Shown here piece by piece: positions 41,045 to 42,976 of a stretch of DNA of 42,976 nucleotides. The DNA is taken from positions 1 through 42,976 of the forward strand of contig NZ_MASS01000036.1 in the NCBI RefSeq assembly GCF_001707885.1, read 5' to 3'. The notes below the pieces were generated by a model, which was given only the letters and a program-made list of their open reading frames with translations, was not told where the DNA came from and did no database searches. This stretch comes from Desulfosporosinus cupriresistens. Lineage in GTDB: Bacteria; Bacillota; Desulfitobacteriia; Desulfitobacteriales; Desulfitobacteriaceae. Position 1 is the first letter of the stretch. Each line of letters opens with the position of its first letter. The translations under genes and the position numbers were made by a program.

Positions 41045-42244
41045 TCAGTTAACCTCATTTAATGGTTGAGTACTAAATGTATGATCTAAGAGGATGTGCC
41101 CGCCGATGGTATCTCCAAATTCCCCATTGATCAGTATACGCACGCCATTAATTCCAGGAATTTGCGTCATCGACCAGACGATAGACTTGATAGTCATATC
41201 TTCTTCTAAAGCTCCCCCAGGGAAATCGTCCTGGATATCCTTACTTAAATTAATAGTAGCTATACCCTTTTGAATAGTTAAAGAAAGGATTTTTGTTTTT
41301 AGGGCAAGCGTGCGCGTATTTGTGATCGCCTGAGGGCCTTTAATGAGTTCACCCAAAATGAGGTTTGCTTTTTGGGTAAGGTTTAGTTCAGCCCATACTG
41401 ATTGACTAATTTGGCGATCTTCTGGAACGAGGTTTTCTAGATCAGAGTTTAAGAAGTAGAGTTTATAGGTATCGTTGCCAGCAGAGGGGGGGCCTTCTTG
41501 TGATGATACTGTTTGTACGATTTCTCGTACTCCTAGCGGGAAGTCCTTGAAGTATTGATCAATTCCTGTCCCAATAGCTTCAGCTATCAAGTCTCGGTAA
41601 CTGTTCGATAACAATAGTTTTCTTTCCCGAGGATTGGAGATGAATCCAACTTCTACGATCACAGCCGGCATTTTCGTTTGGTTGATAAGGTAATAGTCAC
41701 CCGCTTTAGCTTTGCGTTTGTTATCAGATTGAAGGCGAGTGAGCTGCTCTTGAATAAGTTCTGCCAATGCTTTGCCCGTCGCAGATTTTAAATGGTAATA
41801 GGTTTCCATCCCATAGGTATTTCGTCGAGGAAAACTATTAGTATGCACACTAATAAATAAATCGGCGTTATTTTCTGAAGCTAAATTAATTCTTTGGTTC
41901 AATTCTGCTCGTTTTGCCATACGTCCTTGGACAAATCCCGGAAGAAAAAAATCCTTATCCACTTCGCGGGTCAGAATGACTTTGCAGCCTTTAGATTCCA
42001 AAACCTTACGTAAACGCAGAGAAATATCTAAATTTATGTCTTTTTCTTTGAGTCCTGAATTCTGTGCTCCTGGATCAGCTCCTCCGTGTCCAGGATCGAT
42101 GACAATAATTTTGTTCTTTAGGTCGGAAGAGAATACAGAGTTTAATCTAAGTGACCCGGCTCCAATTAATAAAATAAGCAATGTTATGATAGGGCCTAAA
42201 AACCAGGTTTTTCGAATAAATAGAATGATCGGCCGCTGGAACAT
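41045..42244 (-). CDS. N-acetylmuramoyl-L-alanine amidase fused to a GerMN domain
   Basis: The 399-residue protein has an N-terminal membrane anchor (about 14-32), an Amidase_3 domain (about 45-225) and a GerMN domain (about 255-390). Zinc ligands are H53 (DPGHGG), E67 and H134 (SVHTN), and E198 (VIVEVGF) is catalytic. The amidase cuts the bond between muramic acid and the stem peptide; in CwlD this step leads to muramic lactam in the spore cortex. GerM is a cortex and sporulation protein in Bacillus. Having both in one chain suggests that the two cooperate in cortex or cell-wall remodelling. The start ATG 42244 follows AGAGGAG at 11 bases, beside the palindrome CTCTCGCGAGAG (42259-42270). 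Confidence 0.88.
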   Translation of the reverse strand: MFQRPIILFIRKTWFLGPIITLLILLIGAGSLRLNSVFSSDLKNKIIVIDPGHGGADPGAQNSGLKEKDINLDISLRLRKVLESKGCKVILTREVDKDFFLPGFVQGRMAKRAELNQRINLASENNADLFISVHTNSFPRRNTYGMETYYHLKSATGKALAELIQEQLTRLQSDNKRKAKAGDYYLINQTKMPAVIVEVGFISNPRERKLLLSNSYRDLIAEAIGTGIDQYFKDFPLGVREIVQTVSSQEGPPSAGNDTYKLYFLNSDLENLVPEDRQISQSVWAELNLTQKANLILGELIKGPQAITNTRTLALKTKILSLTIQKGIATINLSKDIQDDFPGGALEEDMTIKSIVWSMTQIPGINGVRILINGEFGDTIGGHILLDHTFSTQPLNEVN

Positions 42245-42370
42245 TCTGCAGCACGCTCCTCTCGCGAGAGTTTATCACTTATGTATATTGTGTGAAGGTG
42301 CATAGTAAACATAAATTTAGAAAAGAAATTGTTTAACCAAGAATACTTTGTGATGGAGGGTTGGGTGCAT

Positions 42371-42691
42371 ATGGTTTTAGTTTGGATTGTTGTTTCTATG
42401 GTCGTAGTTTTGTTGAATATTCCATTTGGATATTGGCGAGAGAATGTTAACAAGTTCTCATGGCAATGGCTTCTAGCCGTTCATTTTCCTGTGCCTGTAA
42501 TTGCTTTTCTACGTATCTGGCTAGGCCTTGGATGGAACTGGACGACATTTCCCATACTAGTTGGAGCATACTTTTGTGGGCAATTAATAGGAGCAAAGTG
42601 GCAGCGACTTTGGAGGAAGTCGATGAGGGTAAGTGGTTGTTTGCCTTACGATATAGTACGGTTTCGATGGATTATTTTAATATCTCGCTAA
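42371..42691 (+). CDS. Small membrane protein of unknown function
   Basis: The preferred start ATG 42371, ten bases after GGAGGG, gives 106 residues; upstream TTG 42329 and ATG 42353 are in-frame alternatives. Three hydrophobic segments are visible (about 1-18, 31-48 and 55-72), with NIPFGYWRENVNKFSWQW between the first two and a basic C-terminus (KWQRLWRKSMR). This pattern is seen in conserved clostridial membrane proteins, but I cannot name a function. It is divergent from the amidase gene. It ends about 105 bases before the tandem promoters at 42798. Confidence 0.6.
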   Translation: MVLVWIVVSMVVVLLNIPFGYWRENVNKFSWQWLLAVHFPVPVIAFLRIWLGLGWNWTTFPILVGAYFCGQLIGAKWQRLWRKSMRVSGCLPYDIVRFRWIILISR

Positions 42692-42797
42692 ATATGGTAT
42701 CTGTATTAATATATTGCTTAATCAAATCAATTTATTTAAAAATTTTTTAAATAGAATAGAAAAGGTGAATAAAAAGCAGGATCTTATGAAATAATAG

Positions 42798-42826
42798 TTG
42801 ACATCATATAGTGAAAATGGTACTAT
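42798..42826 (+). promoter_or_regulatory. Tandem promoter P1 of a probable rRNA operon
   Basis: TTGACA (42798-42803), 17 bases, TACTAT (42821-42826), with TGG just before the -10 (extended). This is close to consensus and not followed by an ORF in the window. Confidence 0.7.
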
Positions 42827-42913
42827 AACTGAGCGCCACAAAGACGCACAACGATTGAACAAGTAAGGGGTTGAAACCTCGCGCTAGTCAATCTGGATCA
42901 GGCAAATTAGTTG

Positions 42914-42942
42914 TTGACAACGCAAGTTGAAAATGCTAAGAT
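42914..42942 (+). promoter_or_regulatory. Tandem promoter P2 of a probable rRNA operon
   Basis: TTGACA (42914-42919), 17 bases, TAAGAT (42937-42942), with TGC before it. It lies 116 bases after P1. Two consensus promoters in tandem with an untranslated leader are typical of rrn operons; the 16S gene would begin beyond the window. Confidence 0.7.
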
Positions 42943-42976
42943 GTAGATCCGGCCTAAGTGGCTAAGAAAAAACCAT

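Noticed and set aside
42460..42750. 96-codon ORF overlapping the last membrane protein in another frame
   Set aside because: Ser/Cys-rich shadow of the better-supported hydrophobic frame, with no ribosome site.

Overview
The window looks like chromosomal DNA of a spore-forming, anaerobic, respiring Firmicute of the Desulfosporosinus/Desulfitobacterium (Peptococcaceae) kind. The reasons are an alpha/beta small acid-soluble spore protein, a spore photoproduct lyase homologue, a cortex-type amidase with a GerMN domain, a b6-type quinol oxidising complex with a multihaem cytochrome c, an NrfD-type membrane protein, lactate utilisation genes, lipobox lipoproteins and strong AGGAGG ribosome binding sites. 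The species is inferred from gene content only; no database search was possible.

Layout. 1-3.9 kb: an electron-transfer operon (NrfD-like quinone protein, Rieske protein split by a frame break, cytochrome b6, a short subunit IV-like protein, multihaem cytochrome c). 3.9-6.6 kb: a recombinase remnant and HelD. 6.7-8.6 kb: a small XRE regulator joined to a peptide deformylase, then a lipoprotein. 8.6-10 kb: a terminator, a repeat patch and an NlpC/P60 hydrolase. 10-13.2 kb: a phasin-like protein, an ABC1/UbiB kinase and an SplB homologue lacking the hydrogen-donor cysteine. 13.5-22.2 kb: one 2875-codon gene for a cyclic beta-1,2-glucan synthase-like enzyme. 22.2-25.1 kb (minus strand): lutABC for L-lactate oxidation.

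25.2-36.0 kb is a metal-handling region: two SHOCT proteins, cadC-cadA (zinc/cadmium/lead sensing and efflux), two histidine-rich YmaF-like proteins, a CAP-domain lipoprotein, a truncated iron alcohol dehydrogenase, a cupin, and csoR-copA-copZ (copper sensing, efflux and chaperone). A promoter with an overlapping palindrome is visible in front of both cadC and csoR. 36-42.7 kb holds small spore and membrane genes (FUSC-like, SASP, haemolysin III/PAQR-like, YbjN-like), prfC, the amidase-GerMN fusion and a small membrane protein. The last 180 bases carry two consensus promoters in tandem and no ORF, as expected just upstream of an rRNA operon whose 16S gene would lie beyond the edge.

Most notable points: the NrfD/Rieske/b6/multihaem cytochrome module with a frame-broken Rieske gene, a subunit IV without the PEWY glutamate and atypical haem motifs; the SplB homologue with Ala at position 141; the paired histidine-rich YmaF proteins among metal efflux genes; and the amidase-GerMN fusion.
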